A stretch of DNA of 33,418 nt from SIAF01 sp046152955 (GCA_046152955.1 JBJXGA010000472.1:1-33418), one strand, 5' to 3'. Shown: positions 15,017 to 23,890, numbered from the stretch's first letter. The notes: generated by a model from the sequence alone, not told the origin. Translations and numbers: made by a program.

Positions 15017-16459
15017 ATGCGAACTGCGCTGATTCTGGTCTGTTGGACGGTGCTCACTGAACTGCCGCCGTCCCCCATCTCGGCAGCGGAGCTGGAGGAA
15101 CAGGATCCAGCCTATTACCACACCGGCGAATTGGCGGGGTCGCTCCGCTCGACCGAGCCGCTGCCGCTGTTCGATGCCGATCCGCAGCATCTCTGGAACC
15201 GCCTTTTCGCGGCAGTCACGATTCGCCGCAGCCTGCTCCCGTCCGTGGAAGGGGGGCTCCCTGTCCCCCGCATCGAAGGGGGGGACCGGATTGAGTTTTT
15301 CGGATGGGGCGGGACGACGTATTGGGACGAGCCGGCCAGTGTGGCGCAGCTTGAACGACTGCTGGATCAATTCCTCGGACAGGAGGGGGAGAAACTGTCG
15401 GCCGATCCCCTCCAGCGGGTGCTGCTGCAGCGCGACTTGTGGACGCTGTTCGATTTTTTGATCACCCGCCACATCGCGCGCCGGGGCGATCTCGAGACCC
15501 GCCGCCGCCGGAACGAGCTGTGTCGCAAACTGGCGGGCGCGATTCAAGCGCTGGCGCTCTCAGCCGAGTCGCTCGCGAAACTTCCCGACAACTACGCGCT
15601 GGCCGTTCAATCCGGACATTTTGCCGCGACGCACGACTTTGATCCGAAGCGCGATTACCTCCCGCCGCGCATCCTGTCGGACGACGATGAGTGGCAGGAG
15701 ATCGACTTTTTCCAGGCGCGGCGCTCGGAGGACGTCGAACGGCGGTATGTGTTTCTGCACATGCGGGCTTTCCAGGGGCGGTCGTACTTCCGAGTCTTGT
15801 GCCGGTTCCCTGACGGGCGGCCGCAGTTCGAGACCTACTTGCGTGAACTCGATGCCAAAGGGATCGACTGGCGGGCTTCGGCACAACATGGGAGCATCAA
15901 GTTGCTGCCTGATGCGCCCGAGCTGCCGGCGGGGACTGAGGTCGCGCTGTTGCAGTTTTTGATCGCATTGGATCCGAATTTACAGCCAGTCTCCACTTCG
16001 CTCGTCGAATCAGTCCGGTTGCTGATTTACAAAAAGAGCGACGGATCGCTCGATCCCGACACCAACCTGGGGAACGGCGTCAACGCCGCCAAATACACCC
16101 TCAAGCGACGGCTCGCGCTAGCGAAAGGGGGAATGCAGCAAGGCGGACTGCAACGCGAGCCGGACGATCTCCCGGTCTATCGCGTGTTGTTCGAGAACGA
16201 AACGTCCCAAGACTGGGGATCGGGGGGCCGCTTCAAGGAACTCACGGCGGATTGCCGCCGCTGCCATTCGGGGGCTGGACAAGCGGGAATTCAGGTGATT
16301 GGCTCCGTGATCAATACCGCCAGCGTTGACTCCGGCGCCGCGCTGGGGGTGGCCCATATGCTCCCCCCAGGCGCCACGAGCCCGCATCCGGCCCGTACCG
16401 TGAAGTGGAAAACCACGGAAGAGAGTTATCGACGGCTGGTGGAGTACTTGGACAAGTGA
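15017..16459 (+). CDS. Exported planctomycete protein with one C-terminal CxxCH haem motif
   Basis: A 480-residue protein with an N-terminal hydrophobic stretch ending in SAA (signal peptide, about 1-24). One haem-binding site, CRRCH, lies at 413-417 near the C-terminus, in the segment ELTADCRRCHSGAGQAG. The remainder is a large domain of unknown family, with RRYVFLHMRAFQGRSYFRV (about 238-256) as its most conserved-looking part. A single covalently bound haem would fit a periplasmic electron carrier or oxidase-type module, as in other planctomycete cytochrome proteins, but no partner gene adjoins. The lipoprotein gene at 16636 follows on the same strand, with its own promoter-like sequence between them. 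Function is unknown. Confidence 0.68.
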   Translation: MRTALILVCWTVLTELPPSPISAAELEEQDPAYYHTGELAGSLRSTEPLPLFDADPQHLWNRLFAAVTIRRSLLPSVEGGLPVPRIEGGDRIEFFGWGGTTYWDEPASVAQLERLLDQFLGQEGEKLSADPLQRVLLQRDLWTLFDFLITRHIARRGDLETRRRRNELCRKLAGAIQALALSAESLAKLPDNYALAVQSGHFAATHDFDPKRDYLPPRILSDDDEWQEIDFFQARRSEDVERRYVFLHMRAFQGRSYFRVLCRFPDGRPQFETYLRELDAKGIDWRASAQHGSIKLLPDAPELPAGTEVALLQFLIALDPNLQPVSTSLVESVRLLIYKKSDGSLDPDTNLGNGVNAAKYTLKRRLALAKGGMQQGGLQREPDDLPVYRVLFENETSQDWGSGGRFKELTADCRRCHSGAGQAGIQVIGSVINTASVDSGAALGVAHMLPPGATSPHPARTVKWKTTEESYRRLVEYLDK

Positions 16460-16525
16460 TGACGACGCCGGTCGCTGAAGCAGCAGCCATCCCGCTGTTG
16501 TCCGGAACGCAATTCGAATGCCAAA

Positions 16526-16537
16526 CAATTCGAATTG
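16526..16537. promoter_or_regulatory. Palindrome overlapping a -35 box
   Basis: CAATTCGAATTG is a perfect 12-bp palindrome. Its last three bases are the first three of TTGACA at 16535-16540. The same CAATTCGAAT also occurs 16 bases upstream (16510-16519). It could be a repressor site. Confidence 0.4.
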
Positions 16538-16563
16538 ACACAAATCCCGTCCGGGCCTAAACT
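16535..16563 (+). promoter_or_regulatory. Promoter-like sequence of the lipoprotein gene
   Basis: TTGACA (16535-16540, perfect -35), 17 bases, TAAACT (16558-16563, four of six). The leader to ATG 16636 would be about 65 bases. Confidence 0.5.
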
Positions 16564-16635
16564 CCCGCCGTTTTGATCAGGGGGGTTCTGCGCCTTTGTC
16601 CCCATGGTGGGGAGCCAGTGACCGCGGAACCGGTG

Positions 16636-17538
16636 ATGTCTCTCGCTCAATTTCGTCGCATGTCGCTCGTGGTGGCCCTGCTGCTGGCAGGTCTCGCCCT
16701 GGGGGGCTGCGCGCTGTTCGAGAAGTCGCCGAGCTTGTTGAACGCCCGGTCATTCAAGATCCCTTCGATTGCGCTCCCTCCCGATGCGATTGTGCTGGAT
16801 GTGGTGTATGTCGAGCGCCCGGTTGGAGATCTGTTGTTGGGGCCGAAGCTGTGGTACGGGGTCGACGAGATTGCCGCGGTCGAACCCGAACACCGCGCTG
16901 TGATCCGCACCAACGGATTCCGCGTCGGGACTGTCGGTTCCAACCCCCCTCCCGAGCTGCAGCAGATGCTGGGACTCAAGTCCGAATTCGCCTACGAGCC
17001 GAAAGCGGAAAAACTCAAGCAACTCGTCGGACACCGGTACGTCGTCCGGTCGGGCGCCCATCAGGAGATCCAAGCCAGCGGGATGCGTCCCGAATGCTCA
17101 ATCGAAACGGCCAATGGCTCGGACGTGAAACGGCGGGCGTTCGAGAACGCCTTGTGCAAATACCGGGTGACCGCCGAGCGGCTCCAGGACGGCTGGGTGC
17201 AGCTTGATTTCGTTCCACAGATTCATCATGGCCAGGAACAACTCCGACGCGACGTGGGAGAAGGAGGCTGGCAATTTACTCCCCGGCAGCGGACGGAGAC
17301 GATGTTCCCACAGCGGTTCAGCGTTCGACTCTCGGTGGGTGAAATGGCCGTGCTCACTTCAACAGACGACTGTGACGGAAAGCTGGGAGGACTCTTCTTC
17401 CGCGGTCCCTCCGCGATGGCCCCCCCGGAGGCATCGGGCCATCAGCCCGACGGCGAAGAAAACTCCCCCAACGCCTCCGACGTGCAGCGCCTCCTCATCG
17501 TCCGCCTGGCCACCGTCAACACCCCCGAAAACAAATAG
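16636..17538 (+). CDS. Planctomycete lipoprotein of unknown function
   Basis: A 300-residue protein. ATG 16636 starts MSLAQFRRMSLVVALLLAGL and ends with the lipobox LGGC, so C25 would carry lipid and anchor it in a membrane; an upstream in-frame start at 16573 would spoil the signal. The mature part has no recognised motif. It has a helical LQQMLGLKSEFAYEPKAEKL segment, a strand-rich QDGWVQLDFVPQIHHGQE part, and a low-complexity Pro/Ser/Glu end (MAPPEASGHQPDGEENSP). The promoter-like sequence at 16535-16563 suggests it is transcribed on its own. It converges on the DUF1549/DUF1553 gene across three 14-bp tandem repeats. Confidence 0.68.
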   Translation: MSLAQFRRMSLVVALLLAGLALGGCALFEKSPSLLNARSFKIPSIALPPDAIVLDVVYVERPVGDLLLGPKLWYGVDEIAAVEPEHRAVIRTNGFRVGTVGSNPPPELQQMLGLKSEFAYEPKAEKLKQLVGHRYVVRSGAHQEIQASGMRPECSIETANGSDVKRRAFENALCKYRVTAERLQDGWVQLDFVPQIHHGQEQLRRDVGEGGWQFTPRQRTETMFPQRFSVRLSVGEMAVLTSTDDCDGKLGGLFFRGPSAMAPPEASGHQPDGEENSPNASDVQRLLIVRLATVNTPENK

Positions 17539-17551
17539 TCAACCCCCAAAT

Positions 17552-17593
17552 CCCTAGCGCCTAACCCCTAGCGCCTAAACCCTAGCGCCTAGC
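17552..17593. repeat. Three 14-bp tandem repeats between convergent genes
   Basis: The unit CCCTAGCGCCTAAC occurs at 17552-17565, then CCCTAGCGCCTAAA and CCCTAGCGCCTAGC, with only the last two bases varying. It separates the ends of the lipoprotein and DUF1549/DUF1553 genes, and its many TAG triplets stop frames. It may be a dispersed repeat or help end transcription. Confidence 0.7.
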
Positions 17594-17602
17594 CCCTCCC
17601 CC

Positions 17603-20065
17603 TCAAGGCACATACACAAACTCATTCGCCGCCAAAATCACCTGGCACAAAGCGGCCCATGCCTGTTGCCGGCGTGTCTGGGGATTTGATTCGACGGACG
17701 GCAAGGCGTTGTCCAAGTCGACCAGCAGGCTGCGATGGGCCTGCCGCTCTTCCATCGATGCCTCGCGACCATAAGCAATCGAGAATAAGCGCTGCAATCG
17801 AAGGTCGTCGTCTCCCGGCTCAACCAGCAATCGCTCGGCCAGGTCGGCGGCAGCCTGCATCACAAAGTCGCTGTTGAGCATCAACAACGCTTGCGGCGCA
17901 ACCGTCGTGGTGGCGCGATCACCGCTGGGAATCGCCGCGTCGGGAGCATCGAACAACTGGAACAGGTCGTACAGGTTGTTCCTCACAATCGGCAGGTACA
18001 GCGAGCGTCTCTGGCTGCGGTAATCGGTCAGGTCTTTCGACGTGTGGTCGAAGAAATAGGCGCGATTCTTGACCGTCAGCAGGCTGCCGCCGAACGTCGT
18101 GTCCAGCCGTCCGCCAACGGCCAGCAGAGCATCGCGAACCGCTTCGGCTTCCAACCGCCGCACGTCGGCGCGGCTGAACAACCGGTTCTCCGGATCGCGC
18201 TGGGCCGAAACCGCGTCGGGTGTGCTGCACTGCTGGTAGGTGCTCGATAAGAGGATCAGTCGATGCAGGGCTTTCAGCGACCAGCCGGTGTCGGCAAAGC
18301 GCCTGGCGAGCCAGTCGAGCAGTTCCGGATGGGATGGAACTTCGCCGAGGAGTCCGAAGTTGTCGGTGCTGCGGACCAGCCCCTTTCCAAAGTGCCAGCG
18401 CCAGACGCGATTGACCAGCACGCGGCTGGTGAGCGGATGCTGGGGGTGGATGAGCCAGGCCGCCAATTCCAGGCGTCCACTCGACTGCGGTGTGAAGGTC
18501 GGGGTGGGAGGACCGCGCAAAACGGCGGGAGCATGTCGCGGCACGATCTCCCCCAATTTCAGCGGATTGCCCCGGAGATGAATCGGCACGTCGGCCACCT
18601 GGTCTTCGGTGGTTCCCATTGCGGAGGGGAGTTCGGGGGCGTTCTTCTGAAAGTCGGAGAGGGCGGCGCGGAGCTTCGCCAACTCAGTTTTGGTTGCCTC
18701 AGGATAGAGTTCTTCCAGTTTCTCCGGGAGTTTGGCATCCGGCGCCGCCTCTTTGCGGACCAGCGCATCCGCCTGTGCGGTGAATGCGTCCAATGCCTGT
18801 TGTTTCATCGCCAGTTGACGATCGTACTCGGCCTGCCGAGCGCGGGTAGCGTCGGAGGGGAGCAGATTCTCGTGCCACTTGGCCACCTTTTTGTAGTGTT
18901 CCATCGTCCGGGTGCTTTTGAAAATCCCGGCCAGGCCATAGTAATCGGCCGTTGCAATCGGATCGAATTTGTGATCGTGGCAGCGAGCACAACCGAGCGT
19001 CAGCCCCAGAAGCGCCCTGCCCACCGTGTCGATCTGCTCATCGACGATGTCCATTTGCATTTTGGCTTCATCGACTTCCGCCAGGACTTTGGGCCCGATC
19101 GCCAGAAACCCAGTCGCGATGAGCTGCTCGTGGCGCCGCGACTCATCTTCCATTGGCAACAGATCGCCGGCGAGCTGTTCGACGAGGAAGTGGTGGTACG
19201 GCTTGTCGGCGTTGAGCGCCCCGACGACGTAGTCGCGATAGCGCCAGGCGTTGCCATGCGCCACGTTTTCATCCAGGCCGTTGGAGTCGGCGTAGCGGAC
19301 CACATCGAGCCAGTGACGACCCCAGCGCTCGCCGTACGCCGGTGAGGCCAAGAGCCGATCGACCACCCGCGGAAACGCGGCGGGACTTTCGTCCGCCAGG
19401 AAACTCTCGATTTCCTCCGGAGTGGGGGGGAGGCCGATCAGATCAAACGTCACCCGCCGAAGCAGCGCCCGCCGATCGGCAGGCGCTGCAGGGGACAAAC
19501 CGGCGCTCTCCAATCGCGCCAGAATGAAATTGTCGATGGGGGACTGAATCCAATCCGCATGCTGCACCGCTGGCACGGCCGGGGTCACCGGAGGTTGAAA
19601 GGCCCAATGGTTCGGATCGCGATGCCTGGCGCGCCCGGCATCGGGCTGCGCGGGAAACGGAGCTCCCATTTCGACCCACCGCACCAGATCGGCGATTTGC
19701 CGATCGGTCAGTTTTCCCTGCGGGGGCATTTTCAGATCGTCATCGGTCTGCCGCACGGCGAGGATCAGCCGGCTTTCCTCGGGCTTGCCAGGGACGATCA
19801 CCGGTCCCAGGTCTCCGCCGCGGAGCAGCGCCTCTTGGGAATCGAGCCGCAATCCGGACCATTGCTTGTCGGCCCCGTGGCATTTGCCGCACTGCTCCAC
19901 CAACACGGGACGCACAGCGGTCTCGAAGAATCGCAGTTGTTCAGCGGTTGGTTGTTCGGATTCAGAAGGCGAGGGCGCCACGGTCTGGTCCGCCCACCCC
20001 GAAAGGCAAGCCCCCAGCACGCCTGCCGCCAGCACAGTTCCGAGCAGGAAACGAAGCACTTTCAT
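17603..20065 (-). CDS. Planctomycete cytochrome protein (PSCyt1, DUF1549, DUF1553)
   Basis: An 820-residue exported protein from ATG 20065. The signal peptide reads MKVLRFLLGTVLAAGVLGAC. Haem-type motif CGKCH (59-63) lies in the PSCyt1 domain. DUF1549 follows, with SPIDNFILARLE, ERWGRHWLDVVRYADSNG and a second haem-type motif CARCH (359-363). DUF1553 ends it, with QHPLTSRVLVNRVWRWHFGK and GEVPSHPELLDWLARRF. It is the hallmark class of planctomycetes, where it probably takes part in degrading complex substrates in the periplasm. It is usually followed by a DUF1501 gene; here none is present and the downstream gene is convergent, so it looks like an orphan. A longer frame begins at 20269, but that part lacks a signal peptide. 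Confidence 0.92.
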   Translation of the reverse strand: MKVLRFLLGTVLAAGVLGACLSGWADQTVAPSPSESEQPTAEQLRFFETAVRPVLVEQCGKCHGADKQWSGLRLDSQEALLRGGDLGPVIVPGKPEESRLILAVRQTDDDLKMPPQGKLTDRQIADLVRWVEMGAPFPAQPDAGRARHRDPNHWAFQPPVTPAVPAVQHADWIQSPIDNFILARLESAGLSPAAPADRRALLRRVTFDLIGLPPTPEEIESFLADESPAAFPRVVDRLLASPAYGERWGRHWLDVVRYADSNGLDENVAHGNAWRYRDYVVGALNADKPYHHFLVEQLAGDLLPMEDESRRHEQLIATGFLAIGPKVLAEVDEAKMQMDIVDEQIDTVGRALLGLTLGCARCHDHKFDPIATADYYGLAGIFKSTRTMEHYKKVAKWHENLLPSDATRARQAEYDRQLAMKQQALDAFTAQADALVRKEAAPDAKLPEKLEELYPEATKTELAKLRAALSDFQKNAPELPSAMGTTEDQVADVPIHLRGNPLKLGEIVPRHAPAVLRGPPTPTFTPQSSGRLELAAWLIHPQHPLTSRVLVNRVWRWHFGKGLVRSTDNFGLLGEVPSHPELLDWLARRFADTGWSLKALHRLILLSSTYQQCSTPDAVSAQRDPENRLFSRADVRRLEAEAVRDALLAVGGRLDTTFGGSLLTVKNRAYFFDHTSKDLTDYRSQRRSLYLPIVRNNLYDLFQLFDAPDAAIPSGDRATTTVAPQALLMLNSDFVMQAAADLAERLLVEPGDDDLRLQRLFSIAYGREASMEERQAHRSLLVDLDNALPSVESNPQTRRQQAWAALCQVILAANEFVYVP

Positions 20066-20510
20066 CAGACGACTCCTACAGCAAACAATCACATCGGCCA
20101 ACACCTGGACACGCCTGCACAGGCCCACTTGTGCCGTGGCTGGTGACAATGCACCCAGTGTGCAGTTTACCAAGAACCACCCCAAGGGGGGGAGTACACC
20201 AGACGCGACTGTCACCCCAGAAGCGGCCCCGAAGCGATGTTGCCGTCGGGGATTCGATCGCGGCATCACCTGGCATCATTTGAATTCGGAAACCGGTCGC
20301 CCCATGACGCTCGTGTTCTTCGTGCTACTAACGATTCAAAGTTTGTCGGTTTGCGCAAAATCTCAGATGGCAATTTCTGTCAACTGGCGCAAATTGGCGT
20401 CGCGAGCGCCCAGCCTGGCCCTGATCGCCGTTCGGCCACTGGCTGTGCCTGTATCGTCGTGCGTCTGCGGAACTTACTGGAGCAAGCCTTGAAAGTCCTG
20501 CGACCGCATG

Positions 20511-20556
20511 TGTTTTCTTCCGTGCCCATCCGTGTCATCCGTGGTTCAATGGTTCT
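20511..20556. repeat. Dispersed-repeat-like sequence with ATCCGTG twice
   Basis: CCATCCGTGTCATCCGTGG is the core. It contains the heptamer ATCCGTG twice in tandem. From memory, this text recurs in many planctomycete and other genomes, often mistranslated as IRVIRG. Confidence 0.45.
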
Positions 20557-20720
20557 GTCCCACTCTCTCGCGACTTGAAAATCTTCTCGGCGTACCAAGA
20601 TCCTGCTGGATTGCGGCGCAGAGGACGCGGAAAAAATCTGGCCGTAGTTGGCCAAACGATTCTGTGTCGATCTCTGGCGCGGGGTCTCAATTGGAATCCA
20701 AGCGGCCCGAGGCCGCGCCT

Positions 20721-20745
20721 GTCTCTGCGTTCTCTGCGCCCTCTT
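20721..20745. repeat. CTCTGCG repeat fragment
   Basis: GTCTCTGCGTTCTCTGCGCC carries CTCTGCG twice with a nine-base period. This is a recognisable intergenic repeat of several phyla, from memory. Confidence 0.45.
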
Positions 20746-20830
20746 GTCTGATTCCTCGCTTTTGATTGCGGCTCCAGGTCAGTCAGAGTAGGATTTGGTG
20801 TCGCCCTTTTCGTTCAACACCCGATCCAAT

Positions 20831-21493
20831 ATGCCGCAACAGGTACTTCCCGAGATTGAGCACCGGTCGGAGCTCACGATGGCAGACCTGGCTAAGCGTT
20901 TTGGCGCCATGCCCTGCTGGCGCTTGCGCCACCAACCGGCGCCTGGAACGGCGACCGAGACGGACTTGGTGCGCCTGCTGGATCGTGATCACGTGGCCTG
21001 CGAACTGGTCGCTGGAATTCTGGTGGAGAAGACCGTGGGGGCCGAAGAATCGCGTCTGGCAGCGTTGCTCTGCACGTTGCTCAATACCTTTGTGCGACCG
21101 CGCAAATTGGGAGTGGTGTTTGCGCCCGATGCCCCGGTCCGGCTGCGGCCTGGGCTGGTGCGGATTCCAGATGTTTGCTTTATCGCCAGCAACCGATTGC
21201 CGGGGGGGAAATATCCACGGACGGCAATCCTGGATATCGTTCCGAACCTGATTATAGAAGTGCTCAGTCGATCCAACACCCGCCAGGAGATGCGACAGAA
21301 GCTGCGGGAGTATTTCCAGGCAGGAGTCGAGTTGGTCTGGTACGTCAACCCGCCGACGCGCACGGCCGAGGTGTTTTCTTCCGCCAATCAAAGTACCGTG
21401 TTATTGGAATCACAGTCGCTCTCCGGTGGCGACTTGCTTCCGGGTTTCAAACTCAAGCTACGTGAATTGTTCGCCGATCTCGACGAGCAATAG
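20831..21493 (+). CDS. Uma2 family (DUF820) putative endonuclease
   Basis: A 220-residue protein from ATG 20831 (MPQQVLPEIEHRSELTMADL); a TTG at 20795 would add 12 residues. The restriction-endonuclease-like fold is shown by CELVAGILVE (about 57-66), VRIPDVCFI, PNLIIEVLSRSN, LREYFQAGVELVWYVNP and GDLLPGFKLKL. In this family the D of PDV, the E of IEV and the following K are the candidate metal site. The biological role of Uma2 proteins is unknown; they are highly expanded in planctomycetes and cyanobacteria. The gene starts in a repeat-rich spacer, and a lipoprotein gene follows 24 bases later. It appears intact. Confidence 0.85.
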   Translation: MPQQVLPEIEHRSELTMADLAKRFGAMPCWRLRHQPAPGTATETDLVRLLDRDHVACELVAGILVEKTVGAEESRLAALLCTLLNTFVRPRKLGVVFAPDAPVRLRPGLVRIPDVCFIASNRLPGGKYPRTAILDIVPNLIIEVLSRSNTRQEMRQKLREYFQAGVELVWYVNPPTRTAEVFSSANQSTVLLESQSLSGGDLLPGFKLKLRELFADLDEQ

Positions 21494-21517
21494 CCCGCCT
21501 CCAGGAGCCACCAGACC

Positions 21518-22372
21518 ATGCATCCACGCAGAGTCCAGCCGCTCACCGTTGTTTGCGTGTTTCTGACAGCCTGCCAGCGGGCGCCGAGTCCACCTCCGGG
21601 TGACCTCAGCGCCGCAGTCAGCCAGTCGATCGATGAGGCCATGGGACAACTGGGTGAGAAGATCGCCGAGGTGGATCGCGAATTGAAGCGCAAATCGGTC
21701 TCCATCGTGATTGATGGGGTCCGCGACAGCGAACACGAACAGGAGCTTTCGTCGCAAGTGCAAAAGCTCCGCGATGCGGACGCCCGCAGCAACAACTTTC
21801 AATATTCGGGGGCCTATTTCCTGGGCGATAAATACTTTCGAGTTAGCCCGGTCACCGATCTGGAGGCGGCCGCCAAAGCGGTCGATTTTGGCCGGGTGAT
21901 CGGCCTCGATCCGGCGGCGCGCACACTGATCATTGACGCATCGCAGCCTGCCGAAGCGCCTCCCGAGGGGGGTTATCCCGGAATTGAGTCGATTGAGAAA
22001 TTCGTCATTGCCAAAACGACCAAATTCGCGGAGACCCTGGTCGCGCAGGACGCATTGGCGAAGTACGGACGGGACCGGGTCGTTCTGGTCTGGATGCCGA
22101 CGGTCAAGACGGAGTCTGGTGCGGACACCACCCCCGAGGAGATCAGAAACAAACTGCGAGCGCTTCCGGCGGAAATCCAGGAGACCCCCTTTCCGGGGTT
22201 CGGGCCGCAACAGGCCGGTTATGTCGTTGTCACAGTCGCGCCGGTGACTGCTGTTGACGACGTGCAGCAGGCTCTCCAGGGAGAGCCAATCATTGCGGTC
22301 AATGCCACCGCACGTGTGATCCTTTTGGGTGACCTTCAGAAACTGCTTCCAGCGCCGGTGTCAGTCGATTGA
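21518..22372 (+). CDS. Lipoprotein of unknown function
   Basis: A 284-residue protein. The signal MHPRRVQPLTVVCVFLTAC ends in a lipobox with C19, so it should be lipid-anchored. After a Pro-rich linker comes a helical stretch with charged heptads (SIDEAMGQLGEKIAEVDREL), then mixed alpha/beta sequence such as RVIGLDPAARTLIIDA, RDRVVLVWMPTVKT and GYVVVTVAPVTAVDD. No catalytic motif is seen. It starts 24 bases after the Uma2 stop on the same strand, so the two might be co-transcribed, though they share no evident function. It converges on the ferritin-like gene, with only 43 bases between the stops. Confidence 0.65.
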   Translation: MHPRRVQPLTVVCVFLTACQRAPSPPPGDLSAAVSQSIDEAMGQLGEKIAEVDRELKRKSVSIVIDGVRDSEHEQELSSQVQKLRDADARSNNFQYSGAYFLGDKYFRVSPVTDLEAAAKAVDFGRVIGLDPAARTLIIDASQPAEAPPEGGYPGIESIEKFVIAKTTKFAETLVAQDALAKYGRDRVVLVWMPTVKTESGADTTPEEIRNKLRALPAEIQETPFPGFGPQQAGYVVVTVAPVTAVDDVQQALQGEPIIAVNATARVILLGDLQKLLPAPVSVD

Positions 22373-22415
22373 CTGACCGTTCGATCGACTGGGGCTTCAT
22401 TGGCGCGGCAGCCCA

Positions 22416-23870
22416 TCACTCCATCCCCACACGGTGCAGGTCCGCTCGCTTTTCCTCATAGGTTTCGGCAAATGCCAGGACGTGCGGGGCGGGGGATTCG
22501 CCAGCGGCGGCGCACGCCTGTCGATAGAGGGCTGGCCACCAGTTGTCATGATTCGTCAGCCCCTGTTCCCGGACGCTTTTCCAGTTGCTCATGATTCGAG
22601 ACCAGCACTCGTCGCCGTATTTCAGCGCGGCATCCAACCCGCCCAATTCCGGCACCAGCCACCGGCGGCCGATCTGCGAGTGCAGCACTTCGTCGGCCCA
22701 GTCGAAGTCCTGAATCGTGGCCATCAGCGGCAATCCCGATTGCTGCGCCACTTCGAATTCATAGCGCTTGCCGGTCCGGGGCATCAGCCCCTGCTCGATG
22801 AAAAACAGGACCGCATGTCGCTCAAACGGATTGCACTCGGTGTTGAGTCGGTAAGACCAGTTCCAGGAGATCCGCGCCTGCGTCCAATCAACTCCCAGCG
22901 CGGCGAAACCGACCTCTCCCATCATCGAATGCCGCGCTTCGTCCCACAGTTGTCGCGACATGTCAAGGTAATACTCCCACGGCTTGCCGGGAGTCTGGAC
23001 GATGATGCTGGCCATCATCTCGGGGACATCCAATTCCCGGATGCGCTTGTAGAGCATCATCAGCGCTTTGGCGCGGGGCGGATACTCGGCGCTGTAGAGA
23101 AACGCCTCGGGGTTGACTCCCTGATTCCACAAATCCTGAAACCGCGCGTCGCGCCGCGGGATCGGATCGTAGCGGAACGGCGCCGCGGAATAGCGCCGTT
23201 CCGGAGGTTCCGGGGTCGGAGCGCTCAACCCATCCAGTCCGCCGGCGGCCCCCAGCCAGGCCTGCAGCAGCGTCAGCCAATCCTGGATTCGCTCCCGCTC
23301 CGCCGCGCTCACCAGCGTCTGAATCGCTTGCCGACCGAATGCCAGCATGTCAGCCAGTTCCAGCCGCGCAAAGCGCACCACGCGCCGCGATGGGGCATCC
23401 GTCAGCGGGTGGGTTTCATCGAGGTATCGCGAACAGGCCGCGTCAATCGCGGGTAAGGCGACCTCATACAAACCGGCCAAAAGCTCGGTCGTTGTCGGGG
23501 TAGCCACGATTTCATCGAACAGAACCGCCAATGCGGCGTGTGGCACCGCTTCCAGCCCCAAGGGGGGTTCACGCATTTCGGCCACCCGCGATCGCAGTAC
23601 GTGGACGTGCTCGGCGCACAGGTAGGCGTGGTGGGCGAAACCGGTTTTCAATTCGTAGTGCGGCTCGGCGGTGATACGTGCCGTGAAGATCCGGTGCAGT
23701 TGCACCAGGGAGAAATGCAAGCGCTTGAGCCGCCGGACGCACTCCTCGACTCCCAGCCCCGGCCGCGCCGCCTCGCGCACAGTGGCCAGCCCGGCAAGCT
23801 GCGGCAGGCCGCGCGGGAAGTTGCCGTCCGGGAGGTGGACTAAGGGGGCATCGTCTCGAAGTTGATCCAT
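22416..23870 (-). CDS. Ferritin-like-fold protein, possible di-iron protein
   Basis: A 484-residue protein with two long helical parts joined by a Pro-rich linker (about 225-245). The first part, with HYELKTGFAHHAYLCAEHVH and VLRSRVAEMREPPLG, resembles ferritin-like helices; the second has LWDEARHSMMGEVGFAALG, with an E-x-x-H pair typical of di-iron sites, and DFDWADEVLHSQIGRRW, with a further E-x-x-H. Together these suggest a DUF455-like or rubrerythrin-like fold, but the metal and substrate are not known. The start is chosen at ATG 23870 because TAGGAG lies eight bases before it; a longer frame begins at 23915. This ribosome site coincides with the stop of the broken ORF6N gene. No partner gene is evident. 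Confidence 0.55.
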   Translation of the reverse strand: MDQLRDDAPLVHLPDGNFPRGLPQLAGLATVREAARPGLGVEECVRRLKRLHFSLVQLHRIFTARITAEPHYELKTGFAHHAYLCAEHVHVLRSRVAEMREPPLGLEAVPHAALAVLFDEIVATPTTTELLAGLYEVALPAIDAACSRYLDETHPLTDAPSRRVVRFARLELADMLAFGRQAIQTLVSAAERERIQDWLTLLQAWLGAAGGLDGLSAPTPEPPERRYSAAPFRYDPIPRRDARFQDLWNQGVNPEAFLYSAEYPPRAKALMMLYKRIRELDVPEMMASIIVQTPGKPWEYYLDMSRQLWDEARHSMMGEVGFAALGVDWTQARISWNWSYRLNTECNPFERHAVLFFIEQGLMPRTGKRYEFEVAQQSGLPLMATIQDFDWADEVLHSQIGRRWLVPELGGLDAALKYGDECWSRIMSNWKSVREQGLTNHDNWWPALYRQACAAAGESPAPHVLAFAETYEEKRADLHRVGME

Positions 23871-23890
23871 GGGATCTGCTCCTACGAATT

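Larger units (their letters stand above)
20066..20830. other. Gene-free 765-bp spacer containing dispersed repeats
   Basis: No gene is seen. Bases 20511-20556 contain the recurring ATCCGTGTCATCCGTGG text, and 20721-20745 the CTCTGCGTTCTCTGCG text; both recur in many bacterial genomes and suggest insertion of intergenic repeats. Between 20066 and 20510 nothing recognisable is seen except the upstream region of the DUF1549/DUF1553 gene. 20746-20830 leads into the Uma2 gene without a clear promoter. Confidence 0.5.

Noticed and set aside
18263..19345. 360-residue frame antisense to DUF1549/DUF1553
   Set aside because: The opposite strand carries known domains and haem motifs throughout.
20066..20300. 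Possible tRNA or small RNA upstream of the DUF1549/DUF1553 gene
   Set aside because: No cloverleaf or CCA-adjacent acceptor stem could be formed by eye.
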